Positions 26,226-33,835 of a DNA stretch of 42,876 nucleotides are shown piece by piece. The position numbers and the translations under genes are program-made. The stretch's first letter is position 1. Every line of letters starts with the position of its first letter. This DNA comes from CAYXTC01 sp964479375. GTDB lineage: Bacteria > Patescibacteriota > Minisyncoccia > Minisyncoccales > GWA2-38-27. Location: NCBI GenBank assembly GCA_964479375.1, contig CAYZKD010000005.1, positions 1 to 42,876 on the forward strand, given 5' to 3'. Under the pieces are notes generated by a model. The model was not told the origin of the DNA and ran no database searches. It saw only the letters and a list, made by a program, of their open reading frames with translations.

Positions 26226-27455
26226 TTAAACTATTATCCCTCCAGCGCAAATATTCTCATCCTCCATTAATACAAATCTCCCCATTTCTTCTATGTCCTG
26301 GAACTTAGTAATAGCCATGGGAGCCTTGGTTTTAATAATAACCTCTCCAAGATCCAAGTTCTCAAGTTTTTCTGCGTCTTCTGCTACAATTTTTAAATTA
26401 GAGGAGTCGATCCTTTTTTTTATCTCCACTATCGTGGCTAGAACTTCTTGAGTGGCGCATTTCAGAAACAAAGTCTGACCCTCTCTAAGAGGCCTTTTCC
26501 CCATCCAAAAAATACTGGCTTCAAAATTATCAACAAAATCTGGTTCTTGGTCGGCTCTGCAAAGAATGTTTCCTCTTTCTATAAAAAGGGGGTCTTTGGT
26601 CAACAGACCTATATTTTCTCCCGGCCCTGCTTTCATCGGACTTTCCAAAAATTTCTCAATTGATTTCACTGTTGTCGTACGATTACCGGGCAAAACTTCG
26701 ACTTCTTCTCCTGCTTTAATCTCCCCCGATTCAATCCTTCCGACACTAACTCTCTTGCTGCCAATTTTATAAACATCCTGGATGGGAAGTACTAAGGGCT
26801 TATTCTCAACGGCTTTTTCTTTAAAAGAGTTTAGTGCTTCGAGAATTGTGGGTCCTTGATACCAGGACATATTTTTTGATTTCTTTGCTACATTATCTCC
26901 TTTGATAGCAGAAATCGGTATATAATAATTTGGGCTAATGCCGATCGACCTCAAAAACTTTTCCATATCTTCTCTCACAGCCTCGAAATTCTTCTTCTTG
27001 AAATCGACTAAGTCCATCTTATTCAAAACAACTATTACCTGTTTTATCCCAAGCATCGAAAGAATGTTAGCGTGTCTCCTAGTCTGTTCCTGAACCCCTT
27101 CTCCAGCGTCGACAATAAGAACCGCTGCCTCTGCCTGAGAGGCCCCCGTAGCCATATTTTTAACAAACTCAACATGTCCGGGAGCATCAATAATAACGTA
27201 TTCTCTTTGAGCCGTTTCAAAAAATATTTGAGTAGTATCAATGGTAACCCCCTGTTCTCTTTCTTCTTGAAGGTGGTCTAACAAAAAGGCGAATTCATTC
27301 TCTCTCCCTAAATCCTTTGAAAACTTTTTCATGTCCTCTATCTTATCGGGGGGTAAAGATTCTGTATCAAAAAGCATCCTTCCGATCAGGGTGGATTTGC
27401 CGTGATCAACATGGCCTGCAATAACGAATTTTAGGGTGTCTTTTGGTTTGTTCAT
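26226..27455 (-). CDS. cysN: Sulfate adenylyltransferase subunit 1 (GTPase)
   Basis: This 409-residue translation-factor-like GTPase has G1 AGHVDHGKSTLIGR, a switch region containing REQGVTIDTTQIFF, G3 VIIDAPGHVEFVKNM and G4 VVLNKMDLVDF, followed by two beta-barrel domains. It lacks the APS kinase domain fused to CysN in some bacteria (NodQ/CysNC), so APS phosphorylation must come from elsewhere, presumably the Sat-CysC protein. With CysD it forms the heteromeric ATP sulfurylase in which GTP hydrolysis drives APS formation. It lies 10 bases downstream of cysD. Confidence 0.95.
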   Translation of the reverse strand: MNKPKDTLKFVIAGHVDHGKSTLIGRMLFDTESLPPDKIEDMKKFSKDLGRENEFAFLLDHLQEEREQGVTIDTTQIFFETAQREYVIIDAPGHVEFVKNMATGASQAEAAVLIVDAGEGVQEQTRRHANILSMLGIKQVIVVLNKMDLVDFKKKNFEAVREDMEKFLRSIGISPNYYIPISAIKGDNVAKKSKNMSWYQGPTILEALNSFKEKAVENKPLVLPIQDVYKIGSKRVSVGRIESGEIKAGEEVEVLPGNRTTTVKSIEKFLESPMKAGPGENIGLLTKDPLFIERGNILCRADQEPDFVDNFEASIFWMGKRPLREGQTLFLKCATQEVLATIVEIKKRIDSSNLKIVAEDAEKLENLDLGEVIIKTKAPMAITKFQDIEEMGRFVLMEDENICAGGIIV

Positions 27456-27465
27456 CCTGAGATTT

Positions 27466-28266
27466 TTACATATAGCCCAATGACCTTAGTTTCTGCATCA
27501 TATAATCTTTCTCTTTATCTTGAGCCCTGCCGCTTCTCTCAGAAGTCTTAGTGGAGCCCAACTCTTCTATAATCTTATCTACCGTATCAGCATTAGAGGC
27601 GACAGGACGACAGCAAGGTTTACATCCTATGCTTCTATATCTTTTTCCGTCCTTGGCAAAATATAAAGAGACCTTGGGAATATTCTCCCTTTTTATGTAC
27701 TCCCAAACATCTATCTCGCGCCAACCAAGCAAAGGATGAATTCTTAAGTGTTCTTCGCCCCGGGATTTGGTCTTGTATTGATCCCACAGCTCCGGTGGTT
27801 GATTTTTATAGTCCCAAGAGAAATCCCTATCCCTGGGGCTGAAAATTCTCTCTTTTGCCCTAATCCCGTGTTCATCTCTCCTTATGGCAAGGTAAAGAGC
27901 CTTAAGGCCGTATTCTGCAATTGTGTCTTTGAGGTTGTTTGTTTTCAGCTCTGTGCAACATTCTAATTTTCCTTTTTCAGGAGAAACTCCTCGAGCTAAA
28001 GCTTTCTCGTTTCTTCTTACTATTAAATTCAAGTTCCATTTTTTGGCGTATTTATCCCTAAAGTCATATATTTCCTGGAATTTATATCCCGTATCTAAGT
28101 GAACTATCGGAAAAGGTATACGACCGAAAAAGGCCTTCCTCGCCAAATGCAAAAGACAAGTAGAGTCTTTTCCTATCGACCATAAAATTGCCACATTCTT
28201 AAACTGACTATAGGCCTCTCTTATTATATATATGCTTTGATTTTCAAGCTTAGAAAGTCGATCCAT
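27466..28266 (-). CDS. cysD: Sulfate adenylyltransferase subunit 2
   Basis: This 266-residue PP-loop ATP pyrophosphatase has the P-loop variant AILWSIGKDSTCLLHLARKA near the N-terminus, VHLDTGYKFQEIYDFRD, and the CysD-specific RRDEHGIRAKERIFSPRD. The end, SERSGRAQDKEKDYMMQKL, is the usual CysD tail. The C-terminal ECGLH-type catalytic cysteine motif of PAPS reductase (CysH) is absent, which argues for CysD. It makes APS from ATP and sulfate in complex with CysN. The pair lies in the middle of the glycan operon, 5 bases after the GME-like epimerase gene. Confidence 0.94.
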   Translation of the reverse strand: MDRLSKLENQSIYIIREAYSQFKNVAILWSIGKDSTCLLHLARKAFFGRIPFPIVHLDTGYKFQEIYDFRDKYAKKWNLNLIVRRNEKALARGVSPEKGKLECCTELKTNNLKDTIAEYGLKALYLAIRRDEHGIRAKERIFSPRDRDFSWDYKNQPPELWDQYKTKSRGEEHLRIHPLLGWREIDVWEYIKRENIPKVSLYFAKDGKRYRSIGCKPCCRPVASNADTVDKIIEELGSTKTSERSGRAQDKEKDYMMQKLRSLGYM

Positions 28267-28271
28267 GAATT

Positions 28272-29249
28272 TTAAGATTGATGACTATTTCTTCTTATTT
28301 GCTGCTTGATCCAGTCATAGTTCCTCTCCAATCCCTCCCCTAAACTCACTTTCGGCTCCCAGCCAAGGGTTTTCCTGCACAGGGTATTGTCAGAATTTCT
28401 CCCTCTTACTCCTTGGGGCTTGTCTTTTAAATATTTCTTGTTAACTTTTTTGCCCGTGAACTTAGATATAATATCCACCACTTCATTGATGCTAACCAAC
28501 CTGTCAGACCCTATGTTCAGGGGATATTCGCAGTCAGATTCCATTAACCTATGGGTTGCTTCCAAACAGTCGTCGATATAGCAAAAAGACCGGGTTTGCT
28601 CCCCATCTCCCCAAATTTCCACTTCTCCTCCATTTTTTGCCAGAGCTACCTTTCGGCACAAAGCAGCAGGGGCTTTTTCCCTTCCTTTTTCGAAAGTGCC
28701 CTCCGGACCGAATATATTATGATATCTGGCGATTCTAACATCCAAACCCTTGTCCTTTTTATAGCTTTGATAAATCCTCTCCGAGAAAAGCTTTTCCCAG
28801 CCGTACTCATTGTCAGGATCTGCAGGATAAGCGTCTTCTTCTTTCAGGGCGATAACTTCGCTCTCTTCCTGTTTGAAGGTGGGGTAAACACAGGCAGAAG
28901 AAGAAAAGAATAGTCTTTTAACCCCTGCCAAACTGGCAGCCTCTGCCATATTAGTGTTAATTAAAACATTGTCTCTCATCACATCCGCCTTTACTGAGGT
29001 TATAAAGCCTATTCCTCCCATATTGGCAGCCAGCGTATAGACCTTATCCACTCCCTTGACCGCTTCCATGCAGTTTCGAAAATCTCTCAGATCCAAAAGC
29101 AAAAATTCATCTGCCTCGTCTGCTGAGGAGAACTCCGGATATTTTATATCCGCCCCTCTCACCCAATAACCTTTCTTTTTAAGAAACCTTACCAAGTGAT
29201 GGCCTATAAATCCTCCTGCACCTGCAACTAATATTTTTTCTTTTTCCAT
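28272..29249 (-). CDS. GDP-mannose 3,5-epimerase-like SDR protein
   Basis: This protein has 325 residues from the ATG at 29249 (a TTG lies two codons upstream). It has the NAD-binding LVAGAGGFIGHHLV and a set of motifs that match plant GDP-mannose 3,5-epimerase: LAANMGGIGFI, SSSACVYPTFKQ (Cys120), DNEYGWEKL (Tyr149, Lys153), YHNIFGPEGTFEKGREKAPA (Lys192), WGDGEQTRSFCYIDDC and VRGRNSDNTL. The Cys and Lys residues used for the two epimerisations in the plant enzyme appear present. The expected products are GDP-L-galactose and GDP-L-gulose. An alternative is a related epimerase with another nucleotide sugar. A GDP-L-galactose donor would fit a sulfated galactan-like polymer. Confidence 0.82.
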   Translation of the reverse strand: MEKEKILVAGAGGFIGHHLVRFLKKKGYWVRGADIKYPEFSSADEADEFLLLDLRDFRNCMEAVKGVDKVYTLAANMGGIGFITSVKADVMRDNVLINTNMAEAASLAGVKRLFFSSSACVYPTFKQEESEVIALKEEDAYPADPDNEYGWEKLFSERIYQSYKKDKGLDVRIARYHNIFGPEGTFEKGREKAPAALCRKVALAKNGGEVEIWGDGEQTRSFCYIDDCLEATHRLMESDCEYPLNIGSDRLVSINEVVDIISKFTGKKVNKKYLKDKPQGVRGRNSDNTLCRKTLGWEPKVSLGEGLERNYDWIKQQIRRNSHQS

Positions 29250-29262
29250 AATCAATCTATTA

Positions 29263-30093
29263 TTAGTTTCTCTTAGAGAATTTCTCCGGGTCTTCTATCC
29301 CCTGCTCTTTCATTAACTGATTATTAATTTTCTCTGCCATCTTGTGCAGTTCCAAGTTTACATCATTTTTTTCTGCAAACTGGATAAGGGCCCTGATGTC
29401 CTTTGGCAAACATTTTCCCCCATATCCCTTGTAATCTTTATGCATTACTGCAAGGTGGCTTCTGCCGACTCTTTTGTCGGCGGCAGCCGCTTCCATCACT
29501 CTGTCATAATCAATTCCGATCTTTTCACATAAATTGTACATTTGGTTGGCGAAAATCACCTTGACTGCAAACCAGGTATTCCCAAAATACTTTACCATTT
29601 CAGCCTCTGTGGCAGGTATTATTTTTTCAAAAGGGGCTAGAGGCAAAATCTGCATTATTTCACCTGCCACGCTATAACTCTTCTGAGTATATCCTACAAT
29701 CTGGCGGTCTGGATAACTCATATCCTGCTCTGCGGTGATCTCTGTTAGAAATTCCGGGTTGAATAAAAATCTATGGTTGGGATACTTTTCCTGAAAAGTC
29801 TCGGTTGTTCCCGGGACAACCGTGGATTTGATAACTACGATTTTCCCCTCTTTAAGAATCTGACAGGTTTCTTCTACAAAAGACAAATCAAACCCCTTTT
29901 CTTTGTCAAAAGGAGTAGGAACGCAAACAAAAACAACATCAGCCCGGTTTACTTCTTCAATAGAACCGCGGCCTTTGCCCTTATCATACAGAAGAGGCTG
30001 GACTTCTTTTTTCTTAAAATAGTTCTCTAGAGCGCCTCCGACCATCCCTGTGCCTACGATTCCTATTTTTTTGCCTAATATTTCGTTTTTCAT
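29263..30093 (-). CDS. Short UDP-glucose/GDP-mannose dehydrogenase family protein
   Basis: This 276-residue protein is of the UDP-sugar 6-dehydrogenase family. It has the NAD-binding KIGIVGTGMVGGALENYF, VVFVCVPTPFD, IKSTVVPGTTETF, FNPEFLTE and the catalytic cysteine motif GYGGKCLPKDIRAL. It lacks the C-terminal UDP-binding domain; full-length members have 430-450 residues, so this is a short form rather than a broken gene, since the reading frame stops cleanly after a charged tail. It should oxidise a UDP-hexose or UDP-HexNAc to the uronic acid, giving the substrate for the WbpB-like oxidoreductase and the amidotransferase. It is 12 bases downstream of the GalE-like gene. Confidence 0.86.
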   Translation of the reverse strand: MKNEILGKKIGIVGTGMVGGALENYFKKKEVQPLLYDKGKGRGSIEEVNRADVVFVCVPTPFDKEKGFDLSFVEETCQILKEGKIVVIKSTVVPGTTETFQEKYPNHRFLFNPEFLTEITAEQDMSYPDRQIVGYTQKSYSVAGEIMQILPLAPFEKIIPATEAEMVKYFGNTWFAVKVIFANQMYNLCEKIGIDYDRVMEAAAADKRVGRSHLAVMHKDYKGYGGKCLPKDIRALIQFAEKNDVNLELHKMAEKINNQLMKEQGIEDPEKFSKRN

Positions 30094-30105
30094 ATGCTTG
30101 TTAAT

Positions 30106-31011
30106 TTATTTATTACTAAACCATTTTATTGTTTTCTTAACCCCTTCCTCAAAGCCGACTTCCGGCTGCCAATCAAGAAGGTCTTTTGCCAAACTGATAT
30201 CCGCTTTTGTGTGGCGCGGATCTCCGAGCCTTGGTTTTAAATATTCAACCTCCCCTCCTATTAACTCAGCTAAATAATTAACTGTCTGAGAGTTCTCACT
30301 TCCGGTATTTATCACTTCTCCTCCTTTTATTTTCTCACTCTCTGCTGCTTTAACAGTGGCCTTTATAATATCTGTGATATAGGTGAAGCCCCGGCTTTGC
30401 TCTCCGTCCCCGAAAATAGTCAAGGGCCTTCCTTCCTTTTTCTGCTTTAAAAACTTGCCAAGCACCAAACTGTAATCGGAGTTAAGGTCAAGGCGGGGGC
30501 CGTAAACGTTAAAATATCTCAAACTTACAATTGGTGTCTGATACAAATCAGTAAACATTCCAGCCCATCTTTCCCCTATCCATTTTTGAAGTCCGTAAGG
30601 GCTGATGGGATTGGAGTCCATGCTTTCTTCAAAAGGAAGTTTCTCTTGTTTTCCGTACACAGAAGAAGAGGAGGCAAATACTACTCTTTTCACCTTATTA
30701 TCAGATGAGGCCTTAAAAACGTTTACCGCCCCCAATATGTTAACTCTGGAGGTTCTGATGGGATCTTCTATTGAAATGGGAACGCGGGGAATGGCTGCTA
30801 AATGAAAGACATAATCAATATCTTTAAAAAGAGGCTTTATTTTATCGAACTCGCATATGTCTAAATTATGAAAATCCGCCTCAGGATTAAGGTTTTCTTC
30901 CTTGCCTGTGGAAAGGTTGTCTATTATCTTCACCTGGTAACCTTTTTCCAGCAACCGATCCACCAGATGGGATCCAATAAACCCTGCCCCGCCCGTGACT
31001 AATGCTTTCAT
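30106..31011 (-). CDS. NAD-dependent nucleotide-sugar epimerase/dehydratase (GalE-like)
   Basis: This 301-residue extended short-chain dehydrogenase has ALVTGGAGFIGSHLVDRL, DYVFHLAAIPRV, VVFASSSSVYGKQEKLPF and the catalytic SPYGLQKWIGE (Tyr and Lys), with GDGEQSRGFTYITDI and PRLGDPRHTKADIS near the C-terminus. These fit UDP-glucose/UDP-GlcNAc 4-epimerase or the WbpP group. Separating 4-epimerase from UDP-glucuronate decarboxylase needs structural comparison. It supplies a galacto-configured nucleotide sugar to the glycosyltransferases. It is the first enzyme gene after the HTH gene, with a 28-base gap. Confidence 0.85.
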   Translation of the reverse strand: MKALVTGGAGFIGSHLVDRLLEKGYQVKIIDNLSTGKEENLNPEADFHNLDICEFDKIKPLFKDIDYVFHLAAIPRVPISIEDPIRTSRVNILGAVNVFKASSDNKVKRVVFASSSSVYGKQEKLPFEESMDSNPISPYGLQKWIGERWAGMFTDLYQTPIVSLRYFNVYGPRLDLNSDYSLVLGKFLKQKKEGRPLTIFGDGEQSRGFTYITDIIKATVKAAESEKIKGGEVINTGSENSQTVNYLAELIGGEVEYLKPRLGDPRHTKADISLAKDLLDWQPEVGFEEGVKKTIKWFSNK

Positions 31012-31039
31012 GAAAATAAAAATTTATTAAATAAAAAAA

Positions 31040-31288
31040 CTACCACTTTTCGATAGTTTTCCTTGTCTTATCTTTGGCCCGTTTGTAAACCTTGTAAACG
31101 CCCGACTCCAGCTTAGGAGAAACAAGTTGCAGTATTTCACTGCCCCAGATTCTGTACTGGCCTCCCACTCGATAGGCTTTGATAATTCCTTTCTTAAGCA
31201 TCCTTTTCATTGTGCTCTCTGATACCTTAAGAAAGCCTCTTGCCTCCTTAGGCGTATAGATTTCATCTGGATTTATCTTCTTTGCCAT
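31040..31288 (-). CDS. Small HTH (excisionase/MerR-like) DNA-binding protein, probable locus regulator
   Basis: This 82-residue protein has DEIYTPKEARGFLKVSEST followed by MKRMLKKGIIKAYRVGGQYRIW, the winged-helix pattern of excisionase/MerR-type binding domains. The remaining 30 residues are basic. No integrase or phage gene is near, so a transcription factor role is more likely than excision. Its promoter at 31297-31324 is consensus-like and carries an overlapping 21-base palindrome, a natural site for autoregulation. Being first in the glycan operon, it could control the whole 31 kb block. The predicted transcript starts about 2 bases before the ATG. Confidence 0.84.
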   Translation of the reverse strand: MAKKINPDEIYTPKEARGFLKVSESTMKRMLKKGIIKAYRVGGQYRIWGSEILQLVSPKLESGVYKVYKRAKDKTRKTIEKW

Positions 31289-31296
31289 ACTAGTTC

Positions 31297-31324
31297 ATTA
31301 TATAAAAGCAACACCTCTTGTCAA
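31297..31324 (-). promoter_or_regulatory. Consensus promoter of the HTH gene and glycan operon
   Basis: On the minus strand the -35 is TTGACA (31324-31319) and the -10 is TATAAT (31302-31297) with a 16-base spacer, both perfect hexamers. The -10 ends 8 bases before the ATG at 31288, so the start of transcription should fall about 2 bases upstream of the start codon. It is the strongest promoter visible ahead of the long glycan locus. Confidence 0.72.
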
Positions 31325-31331
31325 GAGGTGT
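31311..31331. repeat. 21-base perfect palindrome over the -35 box (candidate operator or terminator)
   Basis: The sequence ACACCTCTTG, one central T, then CAAGAGGTGT is a perfect inverted repeat with 10-base arms. It covers the -35 box of the HTH promoter. It can act as an operator for a dimeric regulator such as the adjacent HTH protein. It also lies 10 bases after the stop of the nucleotidyltransferase gene and is followed on the minus strand by a short T-run, so weak terminator activity is also possible. Confidence 0.65.
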
Positions 31332-31340
31332 CAAAAGGGT

Positions 31341-32051
31341 TCAAAAGGGAAGATTAATTGCTCTTTGGTACCTGTCCCAAGTCCCACAGTCCAGCCATTT
31401 GCCCTTAAACTTAAATCCTGCCAACTTCCCTTTTTCCGCAAGTTTGGGAAAGACATCTTTTTCAAACATCAAGAACTCAGGGCCTGGATGATAATCAAAA
31501 ATAGCCGGCGATAACAAATAAAGGCCGGAGTTGATATATTCAGATAAGGGTTTCTCTGCTTTTTCTAAGCATTTCTTTATCATTCCGTTATCGCAAATTA
31601 CAGTTCCGTAATCATCGGGGTTGGGCACCTTGCATAGGGCGACTGTTCCTACCGCAGAAGGATTGTTTTGATGCGCTTTGTGCATATTTTTTAGGTTCAA
31701 CTCTTTTATCTCGTCTCCGTTAGTCATAAAAAAGCTTTCTTTTCCTATCCAATCTTTCAGAAAATAAAGACCTCCAAAGGTTCCCAGAGGCTTTTTTTCT
31801 TCTACAAACTTTATCTCCTTCTCAGGATAATATCTCTTTTTCCACCAAATAAAATCTTCCTTGAAACTATGATTGAATAAGACTGCTATTTCCTTTATTC
31901 CTTGGGTATAAAAAAAATCAGCCAGATAGTTAATGATCGGCTTTCTTTTCACGGGAAGAAGGGGCTTGGGAACCTCGTGAGTTATAGGATAAAGTCTACT
32001 CCCCTTCCCTCCTGCCAGAATTACTGCTTTAGTGGGAAAACTATTTTTCAT
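31341..32051 (-). CDS. Sugar-1-phosphate nucleotidyltransferase
   Basis: This 236-residue NTP_transferase family enzyme has the signature AVILAGGKGSRLYPITHEVP followed by KPLLPVKRKPI, the metal/base region FMTNGDEIKE, YINSGLYLLSP and WLDCGTWDRYQRAI. It joins NTP and sugar-1-phosphate to make a nucleotide sugar. The length and NSG motif fit mannose-1-phosphate guanylyltransferase or D-glycero-manno-heptose-1-P guanylyltransferase relatives, lacking the C-terminal beta-helix. GDP-mannose would be the substrate for the GME-like enzyme at 28272-29249. It is 6 bases downstream of the peptidase gene. Confidence 0.86.
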   Translation of the reverse strand: MKNSFPTKAVILAGGKGSRLYPITHEVPKPLLPVKRKPIINYLADFFYTQGIKEIAVLFNHSFKEDFIWWKKRYYPEKEIKFVEEKKPLGTFGGLYFLKDWIGKESFFMTNGDEIKELNLKNMHKAHQNNPSAVGTVALCKVPNPDDYGTVICDNGMIKKCLEKAEKPLSEYINSGLYLLSPAIFDYHPGPEFLMFEKDVFPKLAEKGKLAGFKFKGKWLDCGTWDRYQRAINLPF

Positions 32052-32057
32052 GGAGAA

Positions 32058-33794
32058 TTAAAGCATGCTGTTTACTTTGCTCCGAGTACGAGGGCCGAAA
32101 TATCCTGTTCCTTTTTCTAAACCAAGGGGAATTAAAATCTGATCCTTATATTTCTCTTGAAAGCGTATTACGGCTGCCCGGGTTAAAGAAAGATAATTAC
32201 CGGTTACCAAGCCCTCGGGGTAAACATCAGAGCCCTCATCCCTTAAAAACTGCTGTAGGCACTCTACCTCTCCATTGCTTCTTAATCCATAATAAAGATT
32301 GTTATTAAATCTCCGACAAAGAATATCTGACGGCTCCTCATCTACGATCTGAGCAATTCTCTGTTTTATTTCTGAAAGAAGGGCTAGAAGTTCATCAAGC
32401 GAATAATCTTTTGTGCTCTCTTCTCGATTATTGTCTTTTTCTTGATTTGTTCCCTGTTCTTCTTGGCTATTTTCGTTTTCTTCGACATCAGTTTCTGCGT
32501 TCCAAGAAAAAGAAAAGTTAGATTCCGAACCGCTCCCGTTAGAAACTGAAGGAATAACAAATAAGGAAAGGTAGTCCTTGTTAAAGTTTTCAATAATAAT
32601 TTCTCCTTCCTGCTGCTCATTCAAAAACAAAAAATCTACAGAGCATTCTTCCTCATCGCTGCATGTTACATAGGGAAGATTAAAATCGCCGCTATCTTCT
32701 CCATTGAAATTAAAAGTTAAGGTTCCCTTCCCCCCAAAAATTTTATGCCAGTTGCCGGCCCATCTTTCCGTATCTCGATAAATAGACAAAGTGCTATAAC
32801 TCGCATAAATAGGCAAGAAATTGCTTTTGGGAACAATTTTCAAATTATCCAAATTTCTATTTAGATAGCAGTACTTTTCGCCCAGAGAACAGTCATTGAC
32901 AAGGATGGCTACCGTCCAGTCAACAAATATATCAGAGAATCTTTTATCAAAAGCATTGTCTCCTAGAGCTTCGTTTATGCTTTCTATGCCCACCTTCGAG
33001 GATTTAAGAGAATCAGCTAAAATCTCTTTTCCATAGTGATCTACTAAATAATGAATAAAAAGAGAAAGAGCTCCGTAATCTGCTGCTTCCCCCTGCCACT
33101 CTGTGATAGAATCTGAGGGGTAATTTAAGAAATCTACTACCCTGCTCCTAAGATAACTCCCCTCGTATTCATCGTTATAACCGCAAAGCGTAGGCGCATA
33201 CTCTGCCCTAGCTTCGTTTAACCAAACCTCTTCTTGAATGTTGTTTAATCTTTCTTTCTGATTAAAAGTAATTAGATGAGTCATTTCATGAGATAGATAA
33301 CTTGCCGCCATATCGGCTGTTATGTGCCCAGCATCCAAGTAGACCATTTCTCTTTCATTGGAACTGGCATTTTGATAAACACTATACTCATCCCCGCTAT
33401 TAAAATAGCCTGTAGCGGTTCCTCTCATCGGATGAATCAAAACAGTTATTTTGTTGTCGTTGTCAATCCCCGGCTTCCACTCTGGGCCATATTCTGAAGT
33501 CAAAGTAGGATAAATATTATCATCAAATTCTTTTCCCAGCTCCTCTATAGATTTTTCCACTTTTTCCCTTCTATTAGAAGAGGCATCCTCCCACCATTCT
33601 TTGTCAATATAAAAATAAAGAAGGTCTGAGGTTTCGATTAATTTTGAGGCTATTTCTTCTCTTCCTTCCAAGTCATAGAAAGGATCAACGAAAAACTTTT
33701 CCTCCGTAGCTGAAACTCCTTTGCTTAAAAAAGCAAACAGCAACAGAAATAATAACAATGAAAATATTTTTATCTTAGATGTTGTTTCGTTCAT
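32058..33794 (-). CDS. Secreted zinc metallopeptidase-like protein with C-terminal peptidoglycan-binding domain
   Basis: This protein has 578 residues from the ATG at 33794 (an earlier in-frame TTG at 33818 only delays the signal peptide). Residues 1-29 form a signal peptide (KIKIFSLLLFLLLFAFLSKG). A gluzincin-type site follows: YLSHEMTHLITF with His169, Glu170 and His173, then WLNEARAEYA with candidate third-ligand Glu. A long acidic and Gln/Asn-rich linker (about 455-485) leads to a C-terminal domain resembling peptidoglycan-binding type 1, ending YFGPRTRSKVNSML. The same ending style occurs in the S-layer-like protein (YFGPVSQAKYNQL). It probably acts at the cell surface, perhaps on surface proteins. 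Function is not proven. Confidence 0.8.
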   Translation of the reverse strand: MNETTSKIKIFSLLLFLLLFAFLSKGVSATEEKFFVDPFYDLEGREEIASKLIETSDLLYFYIDKEWWEDASSNRREKVEKSIEELGKEFDDNIYPTLTSEYGPEWKPGIDNDNKITVLIHPMRGTATGYFNSGDEYSVYQNASSNEREMVYLDAGHITADMAASYLSHEMTHLITFNQKERLNNIQEEVWLNEARAEYAPTLCGYNDEYEGSYLRSRVVDFLNYPSDSITEWQGEAADYGALSLFIHYLVDHYGKEILADSLKSSKVGIESINEALGDNAFDKRFSDIFVDWTVAILVNDCSLGEKYCYLNRNLDNLKIVPKSNFLPIYASYSTLSIYRDTERWAGNWHKIFGGKGTLTFNFNGEDSGDFNLPYVTCSDEEECSVDFLFLNEQQEGEIIIENFNKDYLSLFVIPSVSNGSGSESNFSFSWNAETDVEENENSQEEQGTNQEKDNNREESTKDYSLDELLALLSEIKQRIAQIVDEEPSDILCRRFNNNLYYGLRSNGEVECLQQFLRDEGSDVYPEGLVTGNYLSLTRAAVIRFQEKYKDQILIPLGLEKGTGYFGPRTRSKVNSML

Positions 33795-33835
33795 ATAATC
33801 ATGATGAATAAGTGTCAAAACGCCTCAAGCAGAAA

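Noticed and set aside
27466..28266. PAPS reductase (CysH) instead of CysD
   Set aside because: The C-terminal catalytic ECGLH-type motif is missing and the CysD-specific RRDEHGIRAKERIFSPRD and C-terminal tail are present, next to cysN.
31040..31288. Phage excisionase marking an integrated element
   Set aside because: No integrase, att-like repeats or phage genes are seen nearby; the setting at the head of a glycan operon fits a regulator.
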